From positions 1 through 57,741 of the forward strand of contig CACJQK010000009.1 in NCBI GenBank assembly GCA_902595515.1: DNA of 57,741 nucleotides, read 5' to 3'. The notes beneath the pieces were generated by a model. It saw only the letters and a program-made list of their open reading frames with translations. It was not told where the DNA came from and did not search any database. The stretch's first letter is position 1; each line of letters begins with the position of its first letter. This document shows, one piece after another, positions 17,082 through 26,263 of this stretch. A program made the translations under genes and the position numbers. Source of the DNA: an uncultured SAR116 cluster alpha proteobacterium. Its GTDB lineage: Bacteria > Pseudomonadota > Alphaproteobacteria > Puniceispirillales > Marisalimonadaceae.

Positions 17082-18536
17082 ATGATAATTGAAGAATCTT
17101 ACACTTTCGATGATGTGTTACTACAACCTGCATATAGTAAGATTGGACCAGCAGACGCCAATGTAGGTACTTTTATTTCTAAAAATATCAAGTTAAATAT
17201 ACCTCTAATATCTGCCGCAATGGATACTGTTACTGAACATAGATTAGCTATTACCATGGCCCAACTAGGTGGAATAGGGGTTTTACATAAAAACTTTTCA
17301 ATTAAAGAGCAAGCGTCAGAAGTAAAAAAAGTAAAAAAATTTGAAGCAGGAATGGTAGTAAATCCAGTAACAATAAAGCCTGATCAATCCCTCGGAGATG
17401 CTTTCAAACTTATGGAAAAAAACAAAATAAGTGGAATACCAGTCGTTGAAGGTCTTAAAAATAAATTAGTCGGTATTCTTACAAACCGAGACGTTAGATT
17501 TGCAAATGATTTAAATCAAACAGTTTCTGCGCTTATGACTAAAAATGTAATAACTGTTAGAGAAAGTGTTAGCAAAGAAGAAGCTAGAAAACTTTTACAT
17601 CAACATCGTATTGAAAAATTAGTGGTTGTTGATGAAGATGGATTCTGTGTTGGATTAATAACTGTTAAAGATATGGAAAAATCTCAAAACCACCCTGAAG
17701 CATGTAAAGATGAACAAGGAAGATTGAGAGTCGCAGCTGCTACTGGTGTTGGGAAAGACGGACTTTCAAGGGCAGAAGCTTTAATTGATGCAGGAGTTGA
17801 TGTTTTAATTGTTGATACCGCTCATGGTCATAGTAAAATGGTTTTAGATTCAGTCGCAAATATCTCAAAGATGTCTAAAGAAGTTTGTCTAATTGGTGGA
17901 AACGTTGCAACTGGAGATGCAACAAAAGCTCTGATAGAAGCTGGAGTAAATGGCGTAAAGGTAGGAATTGGACCTGGTTCAATATGTACTACAAGAATGG
18001 TTGCTGGAGTTGGCGTTCCTCAATTGTCTGCAATTATTGATTGTGTAGAAGTTGCAAACAAATTCTCAGTTCCAATTATTGCAGATGGTGGCATTAAATA
18101 TTCTGGAGATATAGCGAAGGCCATAGCAGGGGGATCTAGTGCTGTTATGGTAGGCTCTCTTCTTGCAGGAACTGATGAAACTCCTGGAGAGGTGTTTTTA
18201 TTTCAAGGTAGATCTTACAAGTCATATAGAGGTATGGGTAGTTTAGGTGCTATGGCAAGAGGCTCTGCTGATAGATATTTTCAGGCAGAAATAGAAAATC
18301 TTAAACTTGTGCCTGAAGGTATCGAAGGGCAGGTTCCATATAAAGGACCTGCTGAAAATGTTATTCATCAATTAGTTGGTGGTCTGAAATCAGCAATGGG
18401 CTACACTGGGAATAAAGACATTAATCAAATGCAAAAAAATTGTAAATTTAAAAAAATTAGTAATGCTGGGCTTAAAGAAAGTCATGTCCACGATGTTACT
18501 ATAACTCGTGAAGCACCCAATTATCGACCGTCTTAA
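17082..18536 (+). CDS. guaB: inosine-5'-monophosphate dehydrogenase
   Basis: Oxidises IMP to XMP with NAD+, the committed step to GMP. Length is 484 residues. Visible are the N-terminal [14 protein letters not shown], a CBS pair at about 95-205, the loop [15 protein letters not shown] with the catalytic Cys, [11 protein letters not shown], and the flap [19 protein letters not shown]. An 89-base gap upstream contains a weak hairpin (16996-17012) that may mark the end of the rlmE message. The stop codon overlaps the ATG of rsmB by one base, and guaA follows that gene, so this is a gua operon with an inserted rRNA methyltransferase. Confidence 0.97.
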   Translation: MIIEESYTFDDVLLQPAYSKIGPADANVGTFISKNIKLNIPLISAAMDTVTEHRLAITMAQLGGIGVLHKNFSIKEQASEVKKVKKFEAGMVVNPVTIKPDQSLGDAFKLMEKNKISGIPVVEGLKNKLVGILTNRDVRFANDLNQTVSALMTKNVITVRESVSKEEARKLLHQHRIEKLVVVDEDGFCVGLITVKDMEKSQNHPEACKDEQGRLRVAAATGVGKDGLSRAEALIDAGVDVLIVDTAHGHSKMVLDSVANISKMSKEVCLIGGNVATGDATKALIEAGVNGVKVGIGPGSICTTRMVAGVGVPQLSAIIDCVEVANKFSVPIIADGGIKYSGDIAKAIAGGSSAVMVGSLLAGTDETPGEVFLFQGRSYKSYRGMGSLGAMARGSADRYFQAEIENLKLVPEGIEGQVPYKGPAENVIHQLVGGLKSAMGYTGNKDINQMQKNCKFKKISNAGLKESHVHDVTITREAPNYRPS

Positions 18537-19867
18537 TGTTAGATTATGATAGAGTTTCATGTGTATTAGAGCTATTAAAATCTTTTGATCATGGATCTAA
18601 AATTGCTAGTAAATTAATTCAAAATTATTTCAGATCTAATAAAAATATAGGATCAAAAGATAGAAAATTTATATCCAATTGTTTTTGGAACATAATTAAA
18701 CATCGTAATAAGATTAATTGGCATTTAAAAAATCATAATCTTAAAGTTACTTTTGAAAAACAAATAATTTTAGAATTATTTTTTTTAAATGTTGATTACA
18801 AAAATGATTTACCAAAAATAAAAACATTTTTTTTGTTCAATAATAAATTAAATAAAAATTTTAAAGATGATAATTTACAATCTTTAGAATATTTAAATTT
18901 CGAAAAATTTATTAACAGTGAAATGCCTGAATATGTGTACTATGAGCTTCCAGAATTTTTATTAGCGAGCATAAAGAGAAATTTTAAATTTGATTGGAAA
19001 AATGTTGCTTTGTCTTTAAACCAAGAATCTTTTGTTGATCTTCGGATTAATACACTCAAAAATAAAAGTAGAGATGAAATTTTGGCTTCATTAAAAGAAA
19101 TCAATGTACCATGTAAAATTAGTAAATTTTCTCCGCTAGGCATAAGACTTCTTAAACGATTTCCCATAAATGGAAATAAACTCTTTAAGTCTGGCAATAT
19201 AGAAATTCAAGGAGAGGCATCTCAATTATCAGCGTTGATACTGGGTGCAAAACCAGGAATGAAAGTTGCTGACATATGTGCAGGCGCTGGTGGTAAATCT
19301 CTTGTTTTAGCAGATGTAATGAAAAATAAAGGAAGGATTTTATCTTTAGATATAAATCAAAAAAGATTAAAACGGGCAAGGCTACGTTTTAAGAGAGCAG
19401 GAGCTCATAATGTTGAAACCCGTTTGGTTGATATAAACTGGAGTACAAAAGGTTTAGAAAAAAAATTTGACTTAGTTCTTATAGATGCTCCATGCTCTGG
19501 TATTGGAACATGGTCGAGAAGTCCGGACTCAAGATTTAACTTTAATAAAAAAAAGTTAGCAGAATTAATTAATATTCAATCTGAGTTACTTGCAAAAGGA
19601 TCGACTATGGTTGCTCCAGGAGGTAAGTTAGCATATGTAACTTGCTCAATTTTACCTGAAGAGGGAGTTGATCAAATTGAAAAATTTAAAATGTCAGCAA
19701 ATAGAGATTTTTCTGAAATTGATATGAGTATTATGTGGAATAATAATTTATCTTTAACTAATAGTTTTCAATATCCATTTGATGATGGTAAAAAAAGTAT
19801 AACAATTAATCCTGCTATATATAAACTGGATGGTTTCTTTATCTCAATGTTTCAAAGAAAAAGATAG
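18536..19867 (+). CDS. rsmB: RsmB/NOP family RNA (cytosine-5-)methyltransferase
   Basis: A 443-residue protein with an N-terminal NusB-like helical region ([20 protein letters not shown]) and a C-terminal SAM-dependent methyltransferase. Motifs include [15 protein letters not shown], the motif IV cysteine [15 protein letters not shown] and the catalytic [10 protein letters not shown]. RsmB methylates C967 of 16S rRNA. The alphaproteobacterial position between guaB and guaA matches what I know from that class. The first 150 residues are Asn/Lys-rich and poorly conserved, but frame and coupling (TAATG with guaB) are clear. Confidence 0.85.
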   Translation: MLDYDRVSCVLELLKSFDHGSKIASKLIQNYFRSNKNIGSKDRKFISNCFWNIIKHRNKINWHLKNHNLKVTFEKQIILELFFLNVDYKNDLPKIKTFFLFNNKLNKNFKDDNLQSLEYLNFEKFINSEMPEYVYYELPEFLLASIKRNFKFDWKNVALSLNQESFVDLRINTLKNKSRDEILASLKEINVPCKISKFSPLGIRLLKRFPINGNKLFKSGNIEIQGEASQLSALILGAKPGMKVADICAGAGGKSLVLADVMKNKGRILSLDINQKRLKRARLRFKRAGAHNVETRLVDINWSTKGLEKKFDLVLIDAPCSGIGTWSRSPDSRFNFNKKKLAELINIQSELLAKGSTMVAPGGKLAYVTCSILPEEGVDQIEKFKMSANRDFSEIDMSIMWNNNLSLTNSFQYPFDDGKKSITINPAIYKLDGFFISMFQRKR

Positions 19868-19898
19868 TATAATCAATCTCACAAGAGAAAGTTACTTA

Positions 19899-21461
19899 AT
19901 GGAAAACGAATTTGTTTTAATTATTGATTTTGGTAGCCAAGTTACTAAGTTAATTGCAAGACGTTTAAGGGAATTAAATGTTTATTGTGAAATACATCCG
20001 TTTAATAAAGTCCATGATGAATTTTTAAAAAAATTTAATCCTAAAGCAATTATTCTCTCTGGAGGGCCAGCAAGTGTTTTAAATAACAACGCACCTAAGC
20101 CACCTTCAAGTATATATGATCTAGAAGTCCCTATTTTAGGAATTTGTTATGGACAACAGATTATGATGCAAATGTTAGGTGGATCAGTTGTTTCTGGGTC
20201 TGGAACATCAGAATTTGGAAAATCTTTTGTAAATATAAATAACAAAAGTAAAGATATTAAATTTCTCGAAGGTTTGTTTTTAGATGAAGGAAAAGAAGAA
20301 GTTTGGATGTCTCACGGTGATCATGTGGCAACAATACCTAGAGATTTTGAGGTATACGGTATTTCTGAAAATGCACCTTTTGCAATAATAGGAAATGAAA
20401 AAAAACATTTTTATGGAGTTCAGTTCCATCCAGAAGTTATACATACATTAAATGGCAAAGTGTTAATCAAGAATTTTCTTAAATTATCAAATTTTTCTTT
20501 TAATTGGAGTATGCAATCTTATCTTCAACAATCTGTAGAAGAAATAAAAATGAAAGTAGGAAATAAAAAAGTAATTTGTGCATTATCTGGTGGTGTGGAT
20601 AGTTCAGTGACAGCAATACTTATAAATAAAGCTATTGGTAATCAATTAACTTGCATTTACGTAAATAATGGTTTGATGAGAAAAAATGAAAGCGAAGAAG
20701 TTTTAAAGTTATATAGGGAACACTATAAATTAAATTTAATAGAAGCAAATGAAAAGAACCTTTTCCTATCAAACTTAAAGGGAATAAAAGATCCTGAAAA
20801 AAAGCGGAAAATAATTGGTAGGTTATTCATTCAGGTATTTGAAAAATATGCTTTACAGATAGGTGATGTAAGCTTTCTTGCTCAGGGAACTCTATACCCT
20901 GATGTTATAGAAAGTGTAAGTTTTTCAGGAGGTCCATCAGTAACTATAAAATCACATCATAATGTTGGAGGGTTACCAAAAAAAATGAATTTAGATTTAA
21001 TTGAACCCCTCAGAGAATTATTCAAAGATGAAGTAAGGCTTTTGGGAAAAGAACTTGGAATACCGAATGATTTTTTAGAGAGACATCCTTTTCCTGGGCC
21101 AGGATTAGCGATAAGATGTCCAGGTGAAATAACTGATGAAAAATTGAATATATTGAGAAATGCAGACTCAATTTATATACAACAGATTAAAAAACACGGA
21201 CTATACAATAAAATATGGCAAGCATTTACAGTAATTTTACCAGTCAAAACTGTTGGAGTTATGGGTGATACAAGAACATATGATTATGTATGTGCATTAA
21301 GGGCCGTTACGTCGTTTGATGGTATGACGGCAAATTATTATCCATTTACACATGAATTTTTGAGTGAAACTGCAACAGCTATAATTAATAACGTAAAGGG
21401 CGTCAACAGAGTTACTTACGATATAACTTCAAAACCTCCTGGAACTATTGAGTGGGAGTAG
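19899..21461 (+). CDS. guaA: GMP synthase (glutamine-hydrolysing)
   Basis: Converts XMP to GMP using glutamine and ATP; 520 residues from the chosen ATG, close to the 525 of E. coli. The N-terminal amidotransferase shows [33 protein letters not shown] (nucleophile Cys) and QFHPEV. The ATP-pyrophosphatase domain starts with [14 protein letters not shown]. The C-terminal dimerisation region ends [15 protein letters not shown], the typical ending. An earlier in-frame ATG at 19830 lies inside rsmB and would add 23 non-homologous residues; the ATG at 19899, preceded by AAGAGAAAG, matches family N-termini. Confidence 0.96.
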   Translation: MENEFVLIIDFGSQVTKLIARRLRELNVYCEIHPFNKVHDEFLKKFNPKAIILSGGPASVLNNNAPKPPSSIYDLEVPILGICYGQQIMMQMLGGSVVSGSGTSEFGKSFVNINNKSKDIKFLEGLFLDEGKEEVWMSHGDHVATIPRDFEVYGISENAPFAIIGNEKKHFYGVQFHPEVIHTLNGKVLIKNFLKLSNFSFNWSMQSYLQQSVEEIKMKVGNKKVICALSGGVDSSVTAILINKAIGNQLTCIYVNNGLMRKNESEEVLKLYREHYKLNLIEANEKNLFLSNLKGIKDPEKKRKIIGRLFIQVFEKYALQIGDVSFLAQGTLYPDVIESVSFSGGPSVTIKSHHNVGGLPKKMNLDLIEPLRELFKDEVRLLGKELGIPNDFLERHPFPGPGLAIRCPGEITDEKLNILRNADSIYIQQIKKHGLYNKIWQAFTVILPVKTVGVMGDTRTYDYVCALRAVTSFDGMTANYYPFTHEFLSETATAIINNVKGVNRVTYDITSKPPGTIEWE

Positions 21462-21483
21462 TTTTATTAGTGCAAGTTATTAA

Positions 21484-21683
21484 TTTTATAAAATTTGTGA
21501 CTTTCACAATGGACTTACTACATCTAAAGGAAAATTTAATGATGAAAATGGTATATGTAAATTTCTTTTTGCTAATGGAGATACTGCTTTTACAAAATAT
21601 AAGGTTCAGGAACTTTTGAGTTCATTGGAGAAACTGGTAAATATAAGTCCATATCAGGAACGGGGACTGTTACACGAGTTTAA
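21484..21683 (+). pseudogene. remnant of a small beta-rich protein gene, truncated and frameshifted
   Basis: From 21484 one frame reads CDFHNGLTTSKGKFNDENG and on to FANGDTAFTKYKVQ. At about 21607-21611 the sense continues in the -1 frame as GTFEFIGETGKYKS then ISGTGTVTRV and a TAA at 21681-21683. Adding one G near 21610 would restore a single frame of about 66 residues. The Gly/Thr-rich GTGKY-xxxxGTGTV pattern resembles small secreted lipocalin-like or allene-oxide-cyclase-barrel proteins, from memory only. There is an in-frame TAA directly upstream (21481-21483) and no start or signal peptide, so the 5' half is gone. A sequencing error could explain the shift but not the missing start. Confidence 0.55.
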
Positions 21684-22040
21684 ATTCAAGCAGCAAAAAA
21701 AGATTTAAAAGTAAGAATATATTCAAGGAAAGTTTTAAACTAAACTAATCCCAGTTTTTAAAATTCTTAATAAGTCCTGTGAATTTGATTTGAATTTAGC
21801 AACTAATTATAACGCTTTAAGTTAATTTGTTACTAAATTATTGCTTAGTAAATAATATCACTTAAAATCAACTAGTTGCACTAAGTGGAATAGTAATACA
21901 AAATAAATAGGGTAAAAGTATTATGACTTTAAATTAAATTCAAATTCAAAGATTTCAAAGTTGCATAAAAATTTAAACATTATACTCTATTTATTGTTTT
22001 AAACAGGTAAACTTTAGTTATTTATTGTAAGTGCATAAAT
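21684..22040. other. AT-rich intergenic stretch with nothing recognised
   Basis: About 360 bases with many stops in all frames, no RNA-gene-like GC-rich segment, no clear hairpin and no repeat of note. Together with the remnant just upstream it makes the longest non-coding gap in an otherwise tightly packed window, suggesting recent gene loss. Confidence 0.5.
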
Positions 22041-22565
22041 ATGCGATTTTGGAATTATAAATCTGAAGAATTCTATAATCTGTATTCACAAATTTTTGAT
22101 AGTAATTTTTCGTTAGAAAAGAAAAAAGTCATTCTTAAGGCTCTTTTTGCTGGTGAATATTGTTTAATGCGGATAACGAGTATTTCCAAACAATGTTATG
22201 AAGAATATAAAAAAAATAATTTTAAAAAAGTAACTAAATTTAAAAGATCAAATAAAAGGTTTGTAAGACATCAATTTGTATCATTTAATGAAACCTTAAA
22301 AGAGATTCTTGATCGAAAATTAGAAAAAAAAGATTTTTGGAAAATTATTGATGAAAATGAGAAAACCCACCTTATTACGAGAGGTGAAAAAGATAAAGAA
22401 GAGTACTCTTATATTAATATTCCAATTGAAGGGGGGTATTTTTTAAATAAAACAGTCGGTTTTGAATATGGAAAAAAGGAACAATTATATCTTAAATATA
22501 TTAGCAAACAAAGAATAAGGTGGAAAAAAATGAAGTTTGAGACAAAAGAAATTGTTTCGATATAA
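22041..22565 (+). CDS. hypothetical protein, basic and probably cytoplasmic
   Basis: A 174-residue protein of unknown family with no signal peptide or membrane segment. It is rich in Lys and aromatic residues (start MRFWNYKSEEFYNLYSQIF; middle FKRSNKRFVRHQFVSFNET; C-terminal KYISKQRIRWKKMKFETKE). The high positive charge and Arg/Trp/Tyr content would suit nucleic-acid binding, but there is no motif to support it. It lies in the low-density region beside a gene remnant, followed after 34 bases by an MGMT gene on the same strand. There is no clear ribosome binding site before the ATG. Confidence 0.5.
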   Translation: MRFWNYKSEEFYNLYSQIFDSNFSLEKKKVILKALFAGEYCLMRITSISKQCYEEYKKNNFKKVTKFKRSNKRFVRHQFVSFNETLKEILDRKLEKKDFWKIIDENEKTHLITRGEKDKEEYSYINIPIEGGYFLNKTVGFEYGKKEQLYLKYISKQRIRWKKMKFETKEIVSI

Positions 22566-22599
22566 AATAATTAGTTTTTAATAGGACAAATAAATAAGT

Positions 22600-22887
22600 A
22601 TGAACCTTAAAGGCACAAAATTCCAATTACAAGTTTGGGAAGAAATAAAAAAAATTCCAAAAGGTAGTGTTAAGACCTATAAAGAAATTGCTTGTATTTT
22701 AGGTAAACCTAATTCCTCTAGAGCTGTTGCAAATGCGTGTGCCAAAAACCCATTAATTATTGAAATACCATGTCATAGAGTAATTAGATCTGACGGTTTG
22801 TTAGGTGGGTATAGTGGAAGAGGTGGTATAAAAAAGAAAAAAAAACTTTTAATTAAAGAAGGATTTTTTAAATTTAAATCTATTTAA
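22600..22887 (+). CDS. methylated-DNA--protein-cysteine methyltransferase, catalytic domain only
   Basis: A 95-residue protein consisting of just the MGMT DNA-binding/active-site domain. FQLQVWEEIKKIPKGSVKTY leads in, followed by SSRAVANACAKNPL (recognition helix with the Arg finger region) and IPCHRVIRSDGLLGGYSGR with the acceptor Cys. It repairs O6-alkylguanine by irreversible transfer of the alkyl group. The usual N-terminal domain of Ogt/Ada-C proteins is missing. Because PCHR is intact, it is probably an active repair protein rather than an alkyltransferase-like (PWHR) protein. Confidence 0.88.
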   Translation: MNLKGTKFQLQVWEEIKKIPKGSVKTYKEIACILGKPNSSRAVANACAKNPLIIEIPCHRVIRSDGLLGGYSGRGGIKKKKKLLIKEGFFKFKSI

Positions 22888-22918
22888 ATGAAGTCGTAAA
22901 TAATTAAAATTTCGATTA

Positions 22919-23476
22919 ATGGATAAAAAAATGAATGAAAATTTAGACTTAAGAAATAGAATACTCAAAATGAGAGAAAGTAATAATTTAGTAATTAATA
23001 AAACAAATACTTCAGATAATAATCTAATGTCAAGGTTTGAAAATACTATTAAAGACGATAAACCAAAAAATAATTTCCTAAGTAAAAATATTGAAAAAGA
23101 TAAAAATGAAGCATTGAATCAAAAGTCTATTATAAATAATTCTGAAGAATCGATTCATCATGACAATAGAATTGAACAAAAAATTCCTAAAGATATGTCT
23201 AATGATAATGATGCTAAGTTTTTAATGCTTGCAAATAAATTTAACGAAGCAGTTGAAGTAATATTGGAATTATCACAAAAAATTGAAAAGCTTGAGAGAT
23301 ATTTTGACCAAAATTCCAATCAAACAAAAAATTTGAAAAGTAAATCATCGTTTTTTAAAATAAAATTATTTATATTTCTCTTGATTATTCCTGTAACTAT
23401 TGTTGGTTTTTTTATACTACCAATAGATTTTTCAATAGTTAAATTGATAATTATAGATGTTTTTTCAATGATTTAA
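22919..23476 (+). CDS. hypothetical tail-anchored membrane protein
   Basis: A 185-residue protein with a hydrophilic Asn/Lys-rich N-terminal region and a short predicted coiled-coil around residues 100-140 (LANKFNEAVEVILELSQKIE). A C-terminal hydrophobic segment (about 145-185, IKLFIFLLIIPVTIVGFFIL) would anchor it in the inner membrane. No family was recognised. The N-terminal LRNRILKMRES resembles IRDRIEKMRIQ of another small C-terminally anchored protein in this window (34632-35006). It converges with the DUF3126 gene, only 4 bases apart. Confidence 0.55.
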   Translation: MDKKMNENLDLRNRILKMRESNNLVINKTNTSDNNLMSRFENTIKDDKPKNNFLSKNIEKDKNEALNQKSIINNSEESIHHDNRIEQKIPKDMSNDNDAKFLMLANKFNEAVEVILELSQKIEKLERYFDQNSNQTKNLKSKSSFFKIKLFIFLLIIPVTIVGFFILPIDFSIVKLIIIDVFSMI

Positions 23477-23480
23477 CATT

Positions 23481-23693
23481 TTAGCTATTTAAATCTATGT
23501 CCAAAATAGTCATATTAAAATGATAACATGTATCTCCGTCCTCTTTATCTTCAAAAATCACCCCTATAAACTCACCATTTAAAGTAACGTCGGCAGAATC
23601 TAACTTATTTTCTCTTCCTTCGATCTTAATGGACTTTGAACCTAATGATGATCTCATGTATTCTTGTATTTTACTTATTGTAATTCTATCCAT
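23481..23693 (-). CDS. DUF3126 family protein
   Basis: A 70-residue protein of an alphaproteobacterial family of unknown function. The diagnostic C-terminal half is present: DSADVTLNGEFIGVIFEDKE followed by DGDTCYHFNMTILDIDL, preceded by the basic MRSSLGSKSIKIEGR. It ends 4 bases from the convergent tail-anchored protein gene. The next minus-strand gene upstream is a DUF2794 protein, another small alphaproteobacterial family. Confidence 0.85.
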   Translation of the reverse strand: MDRITISKIQEYMRSSLGSKSIKIEGRENKLDSADVTLNGEFIGVIFEDKEDGDTCYHFNMTILDIDLNS

Positions 23694-23726
23694 GTTTCCT
23701 GCTTTATAAATTGTTATTTAAAAATT

Positions 23727-23743
23727 TATATATATATATATAT
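23727..23743. repeat. TA dinucleotide repeat
   Basis: A run of eight TA units (17 bases) in the gap between the DUF2794 and DUF3126 genes. It may be slippage-prone, but lies outside any coding frame or visible promoter spacer. Confidence 0.8.
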
Positions 23744-24147
23744 CAATTGTTTTTAAAATTTTTAATACTTAATTTTTTTTCAAACTTTGACAATATTATA
23801 CATATGTCACTACTTTTGATAATTATTTCCTCATCTTTTTTGATGTAAAAATTAGGGCTGTTTCTGAATCCTTTTTGGCTGTTTTTTATTATTCGATATA
23901 TAGGTTTATCGTGACTATGTTTGTATACAGAAAAAATAGCATTTTCAATTTGACTATCTAACGCGTAGTCTTTCCAAAATCCATTTGAAACTTGTTTACT
24001 GTATAAATTTAGTATTGAGCTTAACTCTTTATTGGAAAAAAACACAAATTTTTTTTCAAATTTTTTTATGCTGAAAACAGAGTTCTTACGATTTTTGTTT
24101 TTAACTGTATTAGTTAAATTGATTTTTTCAAATTTAAGAATATTCAT
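23743..24147 (-). CDS. DUF2794 family protein
   Basis: About 134 residues. The conserved block of the alphaproteobacterial DUF2794 family is clear: FFSNKELSSILNLYSKQVSN, FWKDYALDSQIENAIFSVYK, PIYRIIKN and a final SSDICIILSKFEKKL. The function is unknown. The family is small, cytoplasmic and almost always a single copy in the class. I place the start at the ATG 24147, which has GGAA a few bases upstream; an in-frame TTG at 24159 would add four residues. Confidence 0.8.
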   Translation of the reverse strand: MNILKFEKINLTNTVKNKNRKNSVFSIKKFEKKFVFFSNKELSSILNLYSKQVSNGFWKDYALDSQIENAIFSVYKHSHDKPIYRIIKNSQKGFRNSPNFYIKKDEEIIIKSSDICIILSKFEKKLSIKNFKNN

Positions 24148-24285
24148 ACAAATTTCCAATAAAACTTTATTCTATATTTTAATTTGTATAATTGTCTATT
24201 AATAATGATATTCATTTGATATATTATTAATTTAAGTTAAGTGATATTTATTCTATAATTAAGTTTAATTATGTGGGTGATTTTT

Positions 24286-24933
24286 ATGGCAGATATATTT
24301 GATGAAGTCTCTGAAGAATTAAAAAATGACCAATTAATTAAAATTTGGAAAAAATATTCTAAGTTAATTATAGCTCTAATTATTTTAGTAATCATTTCTT
24401 TAATTTCTTATCAAGTCTACAAAAGTTGGCATAAAAAGAAAATTGAAGCTATTGCAACAGAATATTTTGAAGCTATTGAAAATTTAGAAAACAAAAATTA
24501 CTCAAAAAGCAAGAATCTCTTTTTAAGAAATTTAGAAAATCATGAAGGTGGATATAAGATGTTATCTCTTTTTGGTTTAGCTGAATCTAATTTCAAAAAT
24601 AACAAAATAGATGAGATGAAATTAAATTACAAAACTATATATGACAACGAAAATATAGACATTTATTATAGAAATCTGTCAAGGTTTCTCAGCGTAATTA
24701 AAGATAATTCAGGTTCATTTAATGAACAAATGACTTTGTTAGAACCAATAATTAACAGTCCTAGTAAGTTACAAATACTTGCTGCAGAATTAAAAGTTAT
24801 ATTGTTAATCAAATTTAACAAGATTAAAGAAGCTCAAAAAAATATCAATAATTTATTAAATAGATCAGATATTAGTTTTGAACAAAAAAATAGATTAGAA
24901 TTAATTAAAAAAATTTATAAAAATAATGAGTAA
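24286..24933 (+). CDS. YfgM-like tetratricopeptide membrane protein
   Basis: A 215-residue protein with a short cytoplasmic N-terminus (MADIFDEVSEELKNDQLIKI), one membrane helix (about 27-47) and a periplasmic helical repeat domain. This is the architecture of YfgM/DUF2133-type ancillary factors that associate with the SecYEG translocon and outer-membrane protein assembly. The order with a BamB-like lipoprotein and der matches the yfgM-bamB-der block known from many Proteobacteria. An earlier in-frame ATG at 24271 adds MWVIF; I prefer 24286 because GGGTGA precedes it and family N-termini begin MADIF. It overlaps the next gene by 8 bases. Confidence 0.82.
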   Translation: MADIFDEVSEELKNDQLIKIWKKYSKLIIALIILVIISLISYQVYKSWHKKKIEAIATEYFEAIENLENKNYSKSKNLFLRNLENHEGGYKMLSLFGLAESNFKNNKIDEMKLNYKTIYDNENIDIYYRNLSRFLSVIKDNSGSFNEQMTLLEPIINSPSKLQILAAELKVILLIKFNKIKEAQKNINNLLNRSDISFEQKNRLELIKKIYKNNE

Positions 24934-26236
24934 CAAATTTAAATATCTTCTTATTTTATTATTTCTTTCAGGTTGCTCAAAAGATAAAAGTGTTGATATA
25001 CCAAATTCTGTCAATATATTTCAGCCTAAAAACACTTTATCTTTTGTAAACAAAAAAGAAAGATTTAATGCACGAGTTGAAGATTTAACTAATGTAAGTA
25101 AAATTCTAAACACTCAATCACATAATTTAAAAAACTCCCTAGTTAAATTTCCTTTAAAAAGAACTTGGCAATTAGATACAGATCAAAATATAGATGACGA
25201 AAACCCTTATTTGTCTGAGCCATTGTTCTTTGCGACTTATATATATTTGCTAAACAACAAAGGTTATTTATACAAAATAAATTCTGAAAACGGAAAAATA
25301 ACTTGGAAAAAACTAATTTTCAAATATTTGGAAAATACTATAACTGGAACTCCTGCTTTATCAGGTACAATAAGTAAAAATAATATTGTTACATTATATG
25401 CTCATAACGGATCAAAAGAACTTGTAGCAATCAATGGAAATGATGGAACAACTATATGGAAAAAGAAAAAAAATCTTCCATTTAGAGGTGGAATTACATC
25501 TTTCAAAAATTTAATTTTTGTTAGTGATTTTGATGGCAATTTTTTATCAATAGATAATAAAAATGGTGAAATTTTATGGAATGTATTTTTGGGTAGTGAA
25601 AATAATTCTGTCTATACAACTGCTAGACCAATTGTTGCAAAGAATAAGATAGTTGTTCCAGCAGCAGGTGGTACATTTTTTGTTATTTCAATTCAAACTG
25701 GAGAGGTTTTATGGAGTGAAAACATTTCATCAAATTATCAATTACCAAAACTTTTTCATGTTGGTGATATTGTTACTAATCCTTTGTATTATGAGGATGT
25801 GATTTATATTACTTCACAATCTGGTGTTACAGCAGCATTTGAATTAGATACTTCCAAAAAAATTTGGAATATACCCATAGGTGGATTTGAAACGCCCACA
25901 ATTTCTGGAGAAACAATTTTCATAATTGGAAATATGGGACAATTAGCTGCTATTGATAAAAATTCTGGAAGACTAAGATGGGAAAAAAAATTTCCTTCAT
26001 TTATAAATGAAAAATCCTACTTTTTTGACCAAGAAATTGCTAATTACAAAGGTCCATCTTTAGTAGATTCAAAATTATTAATTTCCAACCAAAAGGGGAT
26101 TGTAAACATTATTGATGCTAATAATGGGAACCAGATTGAAACTATAAAAGTTGCTGAGTTGGCTTTTTCTCCTATTCCAATAGATGGTAAATTATTATTT
26201 CTTACTGCAAATGGTAAATTATTAGCTTATAAGTAA
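24926..26236 (+). CDS. bamB: BamB-like outer-membrane assembly lipoprotein
   Basis: A 436-residue lipoprotein with signal peptide and lipobox LFLSGC at residues 12-17. It is followed by a PQQ-like eight-bladed beta-propeller with repeated Trp-docking motifs (NSENGKITWKK, NGNDGTTIWKKK, DNKNGEILWNV, SIQTGEVLWSEN, DTSKKIWNI, DKNSGRLRWEKK). BamB supports the BAM complex that inserts beta-barrel proteins into the outer membrane. Its position between the YfgM-like gene and der strengthens the call, although alphaproteobacterial members diverge considerably from E. coli BamB. Confidence 0.85.
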   Translation: MSNKFKYLLILLFLSGCSKDKSVDIPNSVNIFQPKNTLSFVNKKERFNARVEDLTNVSKILNTQSHNLKNSLVKFPLKRTWQLDTDQNIDDENPYLSEPLFFATYIYLLNNKGYLYKINSENGKITWKKLIFKYLENTITGTPALSGTISKNNIVTLYAHNGSKELVAINGNDGTTIWKKKKNLPFRGGITSFKNLIFVSDFDGNFLSIDNKNGEILWNVFLGSENNSVYTTARPIVAKNKIVVPAAGGTFFVISIQTGEVLWSENISSNYQLPKLFHVGDIVTNPLYYEDVIYITSQSGVTAAFELDTSKKIWNIPIGGFETPTISGETIFIIGNMGQLAAIDKNSGRLRWEKKFPSFINEKSYFFDQEIANYKGPSLVDSKLLISNQKGIVNIIDANNGNQIETIKVAELAFSPIPIDGKLLFLTANGKLLAYK

Positions 26237-26263
26237 AATCTTATTAAAACCTAAGGTTAAAGA

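Noticed and set aside
19830-19898. N-terminal extension of GuaA from the upstream ATG
   Set aside because: It overlaps rsmB coding sequence, adds residues not found in GuaA proteins, and a better-placed ATG with a purine-rich upstream site exists at 19899.
23727-23743. TA repeat as a phase-variation switch
   Set aside because: It lies downstream of the DUF2794 stop and is not in a promoter spacer or coding frame.
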